Below, piece by piece: positions 46,694 through 63,129 of a stretch of DNA of 64,000 nt (positions within the stretch are counted from its first letter, which is position 1; each line of letters begins with the position of its first letter). Origin of the DNA: Stramonita haemastoma (Eukaryota; Mollusca; Gastropoda; Neogastropoda; Muricidae); contig CM060334.1 of NCBI GenBank assembly GCA_030674155.1, positions 16,444,876 through 16,508,875 on the forward strand. The letters run 5' to 3'. The position numbers and the translations under genes are program-made. Below the pieces are notes generated by a model. That model was not told where the DNA came from, ran no database searches, and saw nothing but the letters and a program-made list of their open reading frames with translations.

Positions 46694-47033
46694 GGGGGAC
46701 GGATAGCCAAGTGGTCAGAACATTGCGCTGGCAATTTGAAGACCCGGGTTCGAATCTGGTCGAGGAGATTTTTCTCCTGGAGTTAACATCAGTGCTGACT
46801 CCACTCTCCCCAAAAGTCCTTCGGATGAGACTTTAAACCGAGGCCCCGTGTGCGAACGCACGCAGAACATCTTGCGCACACGTTAAATCCTGTTCCGCTT
46901 TTCGTAAGAGTAGGCCATCGTGTGCCGGTGGGAACAGATGACATTTACAAAACTGCATACACACGGGGACTGGATGTAAAAAAGCATAAGAGTGCTTATC
47001 CCATTATCCTCGATATAAAAAAAGAATAGATCA
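46694..47033 (+). mobile_element. Full-length tRNA-SINE A, U2-specific
   Basis: Head GGATAGCCAAGTGGTCAGAA and GGGTTCGAATCTGG (A and B boxes). Complete body to CTCGATATAAAAAAAGAATA. Not present at the U1 site (about 21855). Confidence 0.93.
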
Positions 47034-47059
47034 AATCTCTCTCAGGGGGGTAAGTGTGT

Positions 47060-47150
47060 ATGTGCGCGCGCGTGTGTGTATGTGTGTGTGTGTGTGTGTT
47101 GTGTGTTGTGTGTGTGTGTGTGTGTGTGGTGTGTGTGTGTGTGTGTGTGT

Positions 47151-47207
<57 letters not shown>
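47060..47207. repeat. (GT)n followed by (GA)n
   Basis: GT 47060-47150, GA 47151-47207. Matches 21860-21998 in U1. Confidence 0.96.
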
Positions 47208-47211
<4 letters not shown>

Positions 47212-47424
47212 AATTAATTCATTTATCCTCTTATTTTGAGAATAATGGAATGAGCACACGTTTTTTTTTTACATCCAGTCCCTGTGTGTAAGCAGTTTTA
47301 TAAATGTTATTTGGTTCTACCGGCACACAATGGCTTACTCTTCCGAAAAGCGGAACGGGCTTTAATGTGTGCACAGGATGTTCTGCGTGCGTTCGCGCAC
47401 GCGACATCGGTTTATAGTCTCATC

Positions 47425-47487
<63 letters not shown>

Positions 47488-47612
47488 GTTGTTGTTCAGT
47501 TTAACGTCTGTTCACAATAAGTGATCTTAGACACAGAAACGGTTTTAAAGTGTGCGGAAGATGTCCTGCGTGCGTTCGCTCACAGAACCTCAGGTTTTTG
47601 TCTCATTCTCTC

Positions 47613-47666
<54 letters not shown>

Positions 47667-47692
47667 GAGAGAGAGAGAGAGAGAGAGAGAGA
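47212..47692 (-). mobile_element. Two SINE A 3' fragments with (GT)n and (GA)n
   Basis: Fragment 47212-47426, (GT)n 47427-47486, a short TTTAACGTCTGTTCACAATA motif, fragment 47535-47610, then (GA)n to 47692. In U1 the first fragment is followed by (GA)n, so the repeat type at this junction differs between the units. Confidence 0.78.
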
Positions 47693-47726
47693 TAGGGGGG
47701 TTAGTCTTTTCGACAAGACAATGGAG

Positions 47727-48512
<786 letters not shown>

Positions 48513-48513
48513 G

Positions 48514-48578
<65 letters not shown>
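48513..48578. repeat. (GA)n array
   Basis: Preceded by (GGGA)n at 48493-48512. U1 counterpart 23279-23350. Confidence 0.97.
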
Positions 48579-48583
<5 letters not shown>

Positions 48584-48672
48584 TTAATAGGTTTTTTTCA
48601 TGCTGGTTAACAGAGACAGAGACTTGAAAGACGAACACAAGGAAACCAGACACTAGACAACCAAAAGCTCAC

Positions 48673-48752
48673 CATGTTTGCTGTCAGATAGTGAACCTCT
48701 CCAGAGCAGAACACCAACTATCCTTCACCACAGTTTCGCTCCCCTTTTTATA
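48673..48752 (-). promoter_or_regulatory. TATA-box promoter-like segment and start codon, U2
   Basis: TATAAAAA at 48752-48745 and ATG at 48675-48673 on the minus strand, identical to U1 over about 115 bp. Read-through gives MVSFWLSSVWFPCVRL and stops after 22 codons, so the downstream frame is not conserved. ATG abutting GTGAGC would fit a first exon that ends at the start codon. Confidence 0.5.
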
Positions 48753-49471
48753 CTTTTGCAGTCTGACCCCTCAGCTCCAGTCCTGAGTTTAATTAGCAGG
48801 CTTTTGTCAGCAGTTATTTTTCTAATGAAAATCTTCTCTGTTAATTATTGGGAACTGTTAATATGACCAAATCACGTCAGAACACTAATTTAGTTTGTAA
48901 TTCCACGCAGGTACTAAAACTAAATAGTAGGGCAGCTGGCAGGCATAGTAGTTAGAGCATTGTTTTTGTTGTGCGTTCCCAAGCTTAACACTCTGGGGTC
49001 ACTCAGAATATGCACTGACTCATCCCACCTGTGAATGACTGTGAGATAGGAGGTACACTGGATGAGAAGTTTGCGTGTATGACTGTTTTCAAGTACCTCG
49101 CCATATAGGCAGCCATAGTCCGACTTCAGAGGATTTTTCTCCTTAACTGAGACTGCAGGTTGTGTTGAGAGCTTGTCATGTCTGAAGTCAATCTCAACAC
49201 AACATTCTACAACATAACGACATTTTAGTGCAGGCCTAGACACTTAGCTGATATCAATACTTGACACAACTTTTGGCCTGAGCCAGGGTTAGACTATTGT
49301 GCTCGCATTTAGTGGCCCGGGATAGGGCCGCGGTCCGAGCCATCACCGAGACACCCGTTCAAGGTCATTTCCCCATGGAGATAAGTATGGACTCCAGTCC
49401 CTGAGAGTCCCTCAGGTTAGATTACATCCGTGTACGAAATCACGCAGAACATTTTGTGCACACATTAAAAC

Positions 49472-52192
49472 ATTTCAAATGTTGAAACATTTACCAGAAA
49501 ATTGGGTTCGTTTACTACACAAATTATTTCAGCAGTGCCGGGTAGAAGGTAAGCTACCTATGATTTTGAAGCAGTCTATCATTATTCCTCTACTAAAACA
49601 AAATTAAAAAGTGATACAAACAGTTATAGACTTATTGCGCTTACATCACACAGAGGAAAACTTATGGAAAAAGACGTTTTAAATAGGCTAGTGTATTATT
49701 GTGATAAAAATAAAATTGTCCCAGTAAATCAAGCAGGATTTCGAAAAGGGTGATGTACTAGAGACCATTTAGTTAAATTGACTACCCAAATAAAACATCA
49801 ATTAACACGAAGACAGAACATTCTTGCCACTTTCTTTGATATAAACAAAGCTTACGACCAAGTTTGGCATGCTAGATTGTTATATAAATTAAAACGTATT
49901 GGATTATCAGGTTCTATCTATTCCTATTTTCCGCAGTTTTCTCACAGGAAGAAGCATTCAGACAAAGGTTGGTAATAATTATTCTACACTTAGGTTTCCA
50001 CGAATGGGTATACCACAGGGTTCAGTGGTTGCGCCCTATTTATTTAATATTCTACTTCATGATCTCCCTGAGTCTGTATCTGATAATGTTGTTCTTGTTC
50101 AATATACTGATGACCTTTGTATGTGGAAAAGGGTAGCAATGAAAAAGGTAACACCTAAAAGACATTTGAACTATGTTAGAAAGTTATGTCAACTTGAGCT
50201 GGATAAAATTTATAAGTATATGGTAGAAAATGGGTTAAGTCTTTCCACAGAAAAGACACAAGTCATGCTTTTTAATAATGGTGCTGATCTTCCTAAACTT
50301 CCTGTTTTCGAGATTGGTGAAAAAGCTCTGGATTATAAGCCTATGGTAAAATTTCTAGGTGTCATACTTACTTCAAAATTAACATGGCTTTGTCATATCG
50401 AATATGCTTTGAACAAAGCCAGAAAAAGTCTAAATATACTAAAGGCAATCAGCAAGCAAATATGGGCACAGGATTCAGTTGTACTAAAACATTTATCATT
50501 ATCACTGGTTCGTTCTAAACTAACATACGGCCAAGAATTATTCTTCAGTGCCCCCAGATACCTTTTGAACAAAATTCAAAGCCTAGATTGTAAAGCTTTC
50601 CGGATCGTTTTGGGAGTTCCGTTTCATGCATCTTCTCTAGGAACATACAGAGAAATAGGAGTATTACCTTTAGATGATTATCGTAATTTAGCCGTTTCAA
50701 AGTATATCTTAAGAAGTTCAACAGTTGAAAACAATATCACATCGGAAATTTCAATTAGATCTGACTTAGACTTTCCCAACAGAGCTAAAAATATATCTTC
50801 TCTTGCTTCAATTGGAACATATACTTCCAATATCCTTAAAGAGGCAACTATTGATCCTAGAGATTGGCAAAAATCCACCGCTATTTTAACACCTGTTCCA
50901 AAATGGGAACTTCAGAAAGCATACTTTGATATCAACCATCTCTCATTAAAAAAAGAAGAAAATGCGAAATTCTTGGCTCTTACACAAATGCACACTTAGA
51001 AGATACATACCCTTCTCATCTTAAGATATACACTGATGGGTCCCTTCTTGAAAATAAGGAAGCGGGGGCAGCATTTATCATTCCAGCTTTGAAAGTTGAA
51101 AAGTCCTATCATATCGGCAAAAATCATTCCATCTTTACTGCTGAACTTACCGCTATTTTGATGGCTTTGTACTTTCTGCTTGATTTTCCAAATACTGTTT
51201 TGCAGATTTTGTTTTGCGTTGATTCTAAATCTATATTACAGTGTCTAAATAACTCGACATCGATGGTTAGGCATAATCTTATTACTGAAATTAATTCTCA
51301 TTCTGAGGGGTTCAAATGTCACTTTCTGCTGAGTTCCATCTCACTGTGGTCTTTATTTCAATAAAAAAGGTTGACAAAGCAGACAAAAAGGCAGCAAAAC
51401 ATTCTAGTTGTTCAAATGTTTTAGACATTCCTCTTTCTCTGCATGAGGGTTATGCTTTGCTTCAAAATGTTTGCTGGAAACATGTAAAAAAGAAACATGA
51501 AGAGGCTGGCTATCCCCAGCATACTTGTTCAGTACTGGATATTGAGAATATCCTTTGTACCCAGTACGGCTTTCAAAAATCCAGTACTAGAAATATTGTT
51601 TCTCTAATCCCAGATTGAAATTAAATGCATTTCGAGCAAACTTTGCCAAAAATATAAAATGTATATGTGGTGAAAAACTTTCCAATGTTCATGTTTTGTA
51701 TCATTGTCAAGGTTTAAAAAAGTTCCAACCACCATTTCAAGATAAGTCTCTGCAAGAAGTGTTTATTAATCCAAAGTTATTGTGTGAGATAGCATTGTCT
51801 CTGATGCGATCCCCAGTATTCTCTTTTTTAATTTTTTTTTTTTAAAGTACGACTGTGAAGACTGTGAAATTATAACACCCTACTGTGACAATGTACTTTT
51901 TGCTTTATTCACGGCAGCCTTTACATGTAATTTGCAATTGTTCCTCTTCCAGTTTTAGATTTTAAAGTTTTTTTGTTTTTTTGTTCGATGTTTTTGTTTT
52001 GCGTTTCTTATGCCATGTTTTGCAACTTTCTAGTTATATAGTTTTGTAATCAGTCTTCTTATGCACATAATTACCAACACACTTTTTTTTGTCCATAAAC
52101 CCTCATCTCCTTAATGCCCTCCCCCCCCCCCCCCCTCCCATCCTTCCTTCGTCTAATATCACTTTAAGTGTACAGACGTAAAATCAAAGACA
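49472..52192 (+). mobile_element. Nimb-like LINE copy with target-site duplication, U2-specific
   Basis: Flanked by CACACATTAAAAC (49459-49471) and CACACATATTAAAAC (52193-52207, two extra bases). U1 has a single such site at about 24208-24220. 5'-truncated within the reverse transcriptase. The 3' UTR runs from about 51845 to 52192, with a poly-C run near 52123. Confidence 0.9.
49490..51845 (+). pseudogene. RT-RNase H ORF2 of Nimb-like LINE, broken
   Basis: RT motif A FFDINKAYDQVWH (49778-49975). A frame change near 49900-49930 leads into a 366-codon frame (49899-50999) with GIPQGSVVAPYLFNILLHDL (motif B) and motif C YTDD, where the usual Ala is Thr. It runs through VKFLGVILTSKLTW to an in-frame stop. 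RNase H begins near 51026 with YTDGSLLENKEAG, TAELTAILMAL and FCVDSKSILQCL, but is disrupted after about 51300. The C-terminal Cys/His stretch CICGEKLSNVHVLYHC lies at about 51663-51710. Not functional as it stands. Confidence 0.88.
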
Positions 52193-52207
52193 CACACATA
52201 TTAAAAC

Positions 52208-52830
52208 TCGATCTGCTTTTTACAATGATAGTCCATTGCATGTAGGAACAAATGACAAAATTTTGAAAATGCATGCACGCTTGTGGTGTGTTTAGACATC
52301 TCCGTAGTCGGAGTGTGGCTACCTGGGTAAAACAGTCACATGTGCAAATTCACCATTGGTGAACCTCGGACTCTAACCGAGGAACGTAAAAAAAAAATTT
52401 GGCGGTTTCCTTTTTTAAATTTATTTTTAATTTTTTTTATAATTATATTGTATTGGTCATTATCACATTGCGAACGTGACGAGGCAGAAAAATTTTCACG
52501 CGGCATTTCAGTCACACGAGGATAAACGTATTTTGTCCAAGATGTAATTGCCATCGGAAACAGGCGGGACAACATATTGTATCATAAAATGTTGACGACC
52601 CAATCAGAAATGACTCGACTATTTTGATATTCCAGTGTGAATGCCATTTTGTAGTCTGGCTGATGAGTTTATAATTAAGATGCAGAGCTTTTAAAATTGG
52701 TGACTGATGGTGAAAATAACAGTTTTTTTCAGCATTGGCAGGATGTTTCAGTTTTTATAAATAGCTGCTGCGGTCTGAGCACATAGATTCAGGTCGACTG
52801 TTCTCTCTTTGTCTGCCTAGAGCGCTTGTG
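52208..52830. other. Unique part of U2 after the LINE insertion
   Basis: Matches U1 24221-24884, for example GTTTAGACATCTCCGTAGTC and GTGAATGCCATTTTGTAGTC. No gene seen. Confidence 0.55.
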
Positions 52831-52889
<59 letters not shown>

Positions 52890-53001
52890 CAGTTTAACGT
52901 CTGTTCACTCGAAGTGATATTAGACACAAAAAAAGAAAGATGAAAGTGTGTCACATTCAAAGAATACGCGCGCGCGCGCGCGCGCGCGCACGTAAGTGTG
53001 T

Positions 53002-53049
<48 letters not shown>

Positions 53050-53065
53050 GTGTGTGTGTTGTGTG
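52831..53065. repeat. (GT)n arrays, (CG)n and a short TTTAACGTC motif
   Basis: GT 52831-52888, then TTCAGTTTAACGTCTGTTCA (about 52888-52907), (CG)n 52966-52989 and GT 53001-53064. Confidence 0.93.
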
Positions 53066-53221
53066 TGTAAGTGCGTGTATGTGTGCGTGTGCGCCTGTGA
53101 GCGTATGTGTATGTGAGTATTATGTGCTTTATCTATGAGTGTGTATGCATAAGATAAAGGAAAAAACAAACATGTAAAGAAATCAGCATAAAAGGGGGTG
53201 GTGGAGGGGGGGGGGGGGGGC

Positions 53222-53512
53222 ATTGAACAGTTTAAACGAGGTTAATGCATGAACAATTACAAAAATTTGCCAACAGGGCTTTTAACTAAACAGTTAACTA
53301 TCTCCAACATAATTTCATTATTGTCCAATATTTGTTCAAATGACATTTTTGAAATCTTACATACAAGTGTGCTGGAAAAATATGGTCGAAGCACTTCACA
53401 ATGAAGAATGACATGTTTAGGTGATAAATCAGAACCACATATACATATTATTTGTTTACAGAATTTAGTTCGGAATGCGTCCAAACGAAATCTATATATC
53501 ATTTATAAATCA
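53222..53512 (-). mobile_element. Nimb-like LINE 3' fragment inside (GT)n
   Basis: The minus strand encodes FRLDAFRTKFCKQIICICGS then LSPKHVILHCEVL, the C-terminal Cys/His stretch of the family (compare CICGEKLSNVHVLYHC at 51663). Only the last about 290 bp of the element. It sits between GT arrays where U1 has a single array. Confidence 0.85.
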
Positions 53513-53810
<298 letters not shown>

Positions 53811-54639
53811 CTCGATTATTGACAGATTGAAGTCGTGTGTGCGTGCGTGTATGAAATGTTCAGCTCTTCGAGTCACTGATAAAACTGCAGCATTCTTTAG
53901 CTAAGAATTCGGCATTGATACTCATTGTTCAATTCACTGGCTTTGCACTTTTAGACCAATGAAGTGATCAGTTTAGGACATATCTAAATAAGGTATACTT
54001 GCTACACAATCTAGTAATGTCTGATATTTTGCTTTCCTATGTATTTGATAAAGTTTTCCACTTTAAAAGCATTTGATTCTTTGATTTACAGAAATGGATC
54101 AAAGTAGTTATTTATAAATCATTTAAAAACATGGAATGGTACCCAGAATGAAATTGTTGTAAAAACGGTTTTGTTCTATAAAATACTACGCTGTAAAGCG
54201 TTTTCACAGCTTTGACATGACCACTTTAGACGTACTGGTACCGGCTGTAAATCATGAAAGGAAAGTGTCTTGAGATCAGATGCTGAGAGTATTGAATGAT
54301 CTGGAAGTGCTTAACTTCATGAAATCGAGTCGCCTATTCATTGTGTTGAAAGAAAGGCACTATGTTGTTATCACAGGAAACACAAGTTCGTGTTGGATAG
54401 CTGAATCTCAAACTGTTGCTTATCAAGTATTTGGCACCAGTTCGACACTTGCTCATACTCAGGGACACGAAGTCAGGTTCTCTCTTCCTTGACAGCTGCT
54501 TTCATACTCTCTAGATTTGTCAGATCCTAGAGGCAGCCTCCTGGAAGAACAAATCCACGCTCACAGATTTTTATCTAGGGTTCAAAATCAGCGTCCACCC
54601 CCGTAGAAATGGTTTGGGGGCCTGTCAGTATAAATAGCA
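53811..54639. other. Unassigned, with a 70-codon ORF at 54280-54492
   Basis: The + strand ORF (MLRVLNDLEVLNFMKSSRLF...) has ordinary composition and ends in TGA, but no family was recognised and no neighbour supports it. Confidence 0.35.
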
Positions 54640-55110
54640 ACCCCACCTTCGGGAAATTGTGTTAGGAATTCCTAATTTTCTATCCGTGTCTTTTTGCTGT
54701 GTTGCTTTTCTTAATGTCACCTAGTTATTCAGTATAAAAGTTTTTGCTTCCTGAAAAAAAATAGTACAATCTGTCAGTGTTGATTTTCTTTGTTCATTTT
54801 TGAAAGAGAATGTAATTGAGATGCTTTAAATGTGACAGAAGACAGCAGTTATAGAGGTATTATGGTAGACATTACTTCGACAACAATAGCAGCTGGAATT
54901 TGCAGAAATAGCCATACGGTCATTTGCATTTACAGAAAACAGTCAAAAGTGAAATTTACTAATAAAAGTAGGGGGTACTGTTGTATTTTGTTGTAACGAT
55001 TATTGCTTTCCTGTATTTATCTTTCTGTCTACTTACGTGTGAGATATAATAGAGAAAAATACTCTGGAGAAGTTGTTTTGTGTGTTTCTGTAATAAAGTG
55101 TGTGTGTGTG
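54640..55110. repeat. Dispersed block X, copy 3
   Basis: ATTTATCTTTCTGTCTACTT, ACGTGTGAGATATAATAGAG and an upstream stretch (TTTGCATTTACAGAAAACAG, TCAAAAGTGAAA) follow the order of 6590-6900. Confidence 0.5.
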
Positions 55111-55124
55111 TATTTATTTATTTT

Positions 55125-55478
55125 ATTTATTTACTTTTTAATTTATTTATTCTTTTATATCGAGGATAACAGAATAAGCAATCACGTGCTTTTTTTCATC
55201 CGGTCCCCGTGTGTATGCAGTTTTGTAAATCCTGTCATCTGTTCCCACCGGCACACGATGGCCTACTCTTACGAAAAGCGGAACAGGATTTAACGTGTGC
55301 GCAAGATGTTCTGCGTGCGTTCGCACACGGGCCTCGGTTTAAAGTCTCATCCGAAGGACTTTTGGGGAGAGTGGAGTCAGCACTGATGTTAACTCCAGGA
55401 AGAAAATTTCCCGACCAGACTCGAACCCGGGTCTTCAAATTGCCAGCGCAATGTTCTGACCACTAGGCTATCCGCCCC

Positions 55479-55480
<2 letters not shown>
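55125..55480 (-). mobile_element. Full-length tRNA-SINE A
   Basis: Complete from an A/T-rich tail (TTTATTTATTCTTTTATAT on +) to the tRNA head. The minus strand has TAGCCTAGTGGTCAGAACA and the B box GGGTTCGAGTCTGG. (GT)n follows at 55481. Confidence 0.93.
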
Positions 55481-55526
<46 letters not shown>

Positions 55527-55550
55527 GTGTGTGTGTGTGTGTGTGTGTGT
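55481..55550. repeat. (GT)n array
   Basis: About 33 GT repeats with one TTG interruption, abutting the SINE head. Confidence 0.96.
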
Positions 55551-56747
55551 AAGTAAGCCTGCGAGCACGCGCGCGCGCGCACGCACGTACACACACATAC
55601 ACACACAGAATCACCATTTTCCTTTTCTGTATCTTCCTCTATAATTAGTCTTTTCTGCCTTCAATATTCAGTTAAATGAGTTTTTGATGCTTTATTCATC
55701 TGTATGACCTATTTATTCATTAACTAATCATTTAAAGCTGCTGAAAAGCCAACAAGAAGGAATGAACCTGATAAACAGAAGTGTTTTTTTCTCTTTCGCC
55801 CATCCCTATCTTGTTTTTTATGTGTTAATTCATGTCGTTTTGGAGGACGAGAGGGGGAGACATCTTTGAGGAACTTCAGACACCAAAGATGTTGACATGG
55901 ACTTATACTCACCCTGCATAGCTGCTGCTTCTTCTTTTCCCAGTACTGGTCTCCTTTTGCCTCTAATTCTGACGGCACCAGTGTCACGTGCAGCCTTGTT
56001 CTGCAGCTTTTTCCGACAGTGAAGCAGTTTGCAAAGGCCCATTGATATTAACGAACCTAGGGGCCGAATGTTGGAGGTGATCTTTCACTGTGGTTTGGTT
56101 GGTCTGTTTTGACGGGTCATCATTTTCGACGAGCCAATTCTCTTGTTCCTGTATCATTCTGATACTGCCATATTTACACACAAGGCTGGCTGGCTATCAA
56201 GACAGTAAACGTACTGTTTCAGCCTACAGTGGATGGTTCAGTGGTCAGGAAGTCAATTCTTACTCATCTACAATGCAGGAGGGCTAGGGTGCAGCTCCAA
56301 TTGAAAGCTAGACTTTTTAGGTATCCGGATGTCGAGTTCTAATGGGTGGATGACGATCTGTTGGAAGAGATGATAATAAAGTGACGTCTCGAGTGTTTCA
56401 TGCTTTCAGTACATTTGAAAGAACTCACAGCTACAAGCTTCTCTTGGCAAACCACAGTATTAAAACTAACTTTTATGGAAACATTTTCTTTACATAGATA
56501 AGAAAAAGGAAAAGAAATTGGTGGTACTATACTATGGTAACTGGTGTTCTTCCTGTTAAGAGCAGTCCAAATATTCTGGCATGTAATTGAGTACCATAAT
56601 ATGTGAATAAATTATTTGGATTTCTTTTGAGAGATTGTACAGGCATCGTACTGGAGGTCCTTACATCTGTTTATATTCTGCTGCTTCTACTAACAGGTTT
56701 TTGGTGTACTTGAGACAATGTTTAAGGCAGCGTATCTGGTTTGTTTT
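55551..56747. other. Spacer between U2 and the next LINE; possible minus-strand exon
   Basis: On the minus strand, frames at 56181-55984 (ENDDPSKQTNQTTVKDHLQH...) and 56042-55915 (DTGAVRIRGKRRPVLGKEEA) have ordinary amino-acid composition. The second runs into GTGAGT at about 55913, a good donor. The two frames differ by one, so one frameshift or two exons would be needed. A TGGTTCAGTGGTCAGGAAG tRNA-like stretch lies near 56232. No family recognised. Confidence 0.3.
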
Positions 56748-59805
<3,058 letters not shown>

Positions 59806-60464
59806 GACGTTAGGTGTTTATTCCCATGTAAAGTGATACTCAGAAAATGGCCTCTGAACAATCACCACTGATACCCCAAACATGGTTAAGATATGTATTT
59901 TGCCACTCTCCGTGAGGTGGTTCAAGATTTGAATGCTTAAACCGTTTGAAGCATGGTAGATAAACAGGAAAGAAAACCAGTGCCAATCCAGCACACATAT
60001 GTTTGATGCTCTGAAGGGTCTGAAACCTGCAGCACCCGTCATAGTTATCTCAAAGAAGATTGTATTAGTTTTTGTACTTTCATGCTTGATTATTGCAGAT
60101 TGTAACGTTCTGTAGAATGGAACAGAAAGTGTAGTAGCTAAGTATACCTTTTAGAAAGCTAGCTATACGAAGAATTATTTGAGTCACCATGAAAATGGAC
60201 ATAGGTACAAACTTCAAATCACCATGTAAATAGTACAAGTCACCGTAAACATGGAAACAGCATGAACAGTTCAGAAGGAACAATCTGTGTCGGGCTGCTG
60301 TAGGACCGCTACTCGAAGTGATCCTCTTTGCTGTTGGCTCACTGTCAAGGCTGTCAGTAGTGCCTATTCTGTGTAGCACATCATCTACTTCGTAAGCCTC
60401 CTGCTGCTAAAAATCTTATGTTAAAGAGCAGACTGAGTGATATGTCCTTTTTTTTTAAGCGGAG
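59806..60464. other. Spacer before U3
   Basis: Includes inverted or scattered copies of CACCATGAAAATGGACATAG-type sequence at 60184-60260, related to the tandem repeat at 60475. No gene seen. Confidence 0.45.
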
Positions 60465-60765
60465 ATGGGGCTGGGTAACCATAAAAATGGAGATAGGTTC
60501 CAACTTCAACGTACCATGGAAATGTTAATAGTTAAGGTCACCATGGAAATGATTCATGTCACCATAAAAGTGGAAACCAGTAAAGTGACCATGAAAATGG
60601 AAATATGTCATGTCATCATAAAAATGGAAACGGGTGAAATCATGAAAATGGAAGCAGGTATAGTTCAAGTCACCACGAAAATAGAGATAGCTTTTTTGTC
60701 CTTTGAGAACAAGGTAGGTTCAAGTCATCTGGAAAATAAGAAAGGTTTAAGTCACTATGAGCGTG
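60465..60765 (+). repeat. Short tandem repeat CACCATGAAAATGGAAA-like with a 128-codon frame
   Basis: About ten degenerate units of 17-35 bp built on ACCATGAAAATGGAAAC. The frame 60465-60851 reads as repeated VTMKMEI/VTIKVET and continues past the array into U3 sequence. It is most likely a by-product of the repeat; no start context or family supports a gene. Confidence 0.7.
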
Positions 60766-62439
60766 TCAGTCCTAAAGGCTTTTGCAAGAACTTGCCAGAC
60801 ACGTTAGTGGGAGAAACTGTTGGACAAAATGAATGTGAAATCAGATCTTAAGGTGGGATTGTATCAAGGTTGGCTATAAATATTTGCTGTGACAAATGAC
60901 GGCAAAAGTATTCAAATTTAGATATTTATGGAGCAACTATAACTTGTTTACTGTGTCAGCCATTGAAAGTGTGGTAGATATTTATCAAACAAACAAATGC
61001 AGAGCGAAATCTGCCTTTCTTTGTTAATCTCATTGGTTGGTAATGTTGACTTAAGTGATTTCTCATTTTTTTGAAGAGAAACTATCAGGAGATTACTGAA
61101 GGGTACGAGTGCGGGTTATTGCAGACCTTTTTTGTTTTTTTCTATTTAAATGCCGTTCATATATTTCACGCTCTGATCATATTGACCAGACTGTGTGGCT
61201 GTCTGGATAGCAAGAGAGAATGACCATAAGACTGCTTGACAGTGCTGCTCTGATAGTTTGGACAGAAGCGTAAAAGTGTTTTATGTTATTGCAATGTTTT
61301 GGTGTTGGTTAGGATCCCATAGAACTGGTTTTTAACTTTGCTAGAATGGCGTGTATTACACTTGCATTTATTCCAGCACAGAAACATGTATACAGACGTT
61401 CACTTGCATGCAAGCACAACACATGCATGCAGACAAAACACACAAAAGAACTCGTTCGCAGAAAGGCACATGCATACATGCAAGCATTCACACAGACATA
61501 AAACGATAGGACACGACGTGATTCACCCCTTCCTCCACACACACAGAGAGTAAAAAGCCAAAACATAATTCTAGATCTATTATTTGAAGTTTTATTACCA
61601 TCGTCATCATTGTTTTTACAGTAATAGCAATCGACTCCCAAGACACACTGGCTGAAAAATTCAGCTACTCATTGATTTCTCAGTGAATTGAGGGAGAGGT
61701 CAGTAGTGTTGTAGGAATAGTAAGCAGAAGTATGTGTAGTGGTAGAGCAGTAGACAAACAGAAGCAGTTACAGCCGACAATCATAGTCATGGTAATAGTA
61801 GTAGTATTAACAGCAAGCCATCTTACGTACAAAAGCAAACGCATAATATGCATTTTGAGTGGACTCGATCCTTCAGTGTTGACAATACAAATATTGAGAT
61901 CTCAGAAACGTTGATGCATAGATTGGCCGAGTTTGCTGAGCAATGAGTGGTGGGATGGATACTTCCATTGGCGGTGCTCATCATACGGTGATGGTTACCC
62001 CATCGTGAACCGTACCCTAGCACGCATGGCAGGCCTTGCTTTTGGCCTGGCCATTGTCCTCAAAGCCCCAGCGCGGAACATGCCAGCTCCTGAAAAGAGG
62101 GAACGAGTGTGTTTAGAGGCATATATAGTGATGGTAAAGTTAGTAGAGACAGTGGTAGTGGTGATAATGATGACGGCGATAATGACAAGGTTAGTAGTTG
62201 TAATGATAATGATGGATAATGTTAATGATGAATGAGTTTAGAAGCATAATATATTAATACAACAATGTTAATACTGGTAGAGATATGCTGCTAATGACAA
62301 CAACAGTGATGATGATGGTAGTGATAATGGTAGAGGGGATATTTATATTATGGTAATGAATTGTTCAGGAAATTTCCTCAAAGTTAGATAAACTAAAAGC
62401 ACGCACCATACCTGCTTGCACTTATGGACCCGCGTGTAG

Positions 62440-62462
62440 TGCGTGCGCGTGCGCGTGCGCGG

Positions 62463-62526
<64 letters not shown>

Positions 62527-62580
62527 CACACACATCGGCGCACGTAACATACACGCACGCACGCACGCATGCACGGACAC
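62440..62580. repeat. (GTGC)n/(CA)n/(CACG)n array
   Basis: CA 62468-62519, flanked by GCGC- and CACG-rich steps. U3 equivalent of 15690-15895. Confidence 0.94.
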
Positions 62581-63004
62581 AAACGAAAAAAGAAGCAAAG
62601 AATAAGAAACATTGACAAGATGCTTACTTCTCATGGCACCTGGACGTGGTCCGCGACCTGAAAATGGTAAGGGACGGTAGAGTTACATAGAGAGTTCTAT
62701 TAAATGTAAAAGTTACACTATACCTGAATAAGCATTCATACGGTAATATACGTGGTCACACATGTAGCCCAGTAAATTTTCATATATGTTATATTATGAC
62801 AGACCGGTAAACATGAGGCCCATAAAAATGATATATTAGTTATATGTATGAAACTCAGAAAAGTATTAGCTGTATAAAATTGACATTCAATTGATGTATG
62901 AGCCAGACTGGGTCAGGCGAATTAAGTTCCAAGCGATGTGAATGTAAGCTTAGCAACTGGTAGTAGTCAAAACGAAGTAAATTTGTGGTTTGTCATCATG
63001 TCAC

Positions 63005-63129
63005 GTGGTGGACGTAAAGGTAAACCTGTCTGCTTGCATAAGAAATGACTGGAGAAGAATAGACAGAAACGAACAGAGAAGACGTGACAGTGGAATCAAG
63101 AGCGAGTGAGAACAACCAGGGGCATTGTG
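63005..63129 (+). other. Exon-like block in U3
   Basis: Counterpart of 16751-16876. The donor GTAAGTAC is kept, but the acceptor CAG is replaced by CAC, and TAG follows MTGEE as in U2. Confidence 0.35.
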
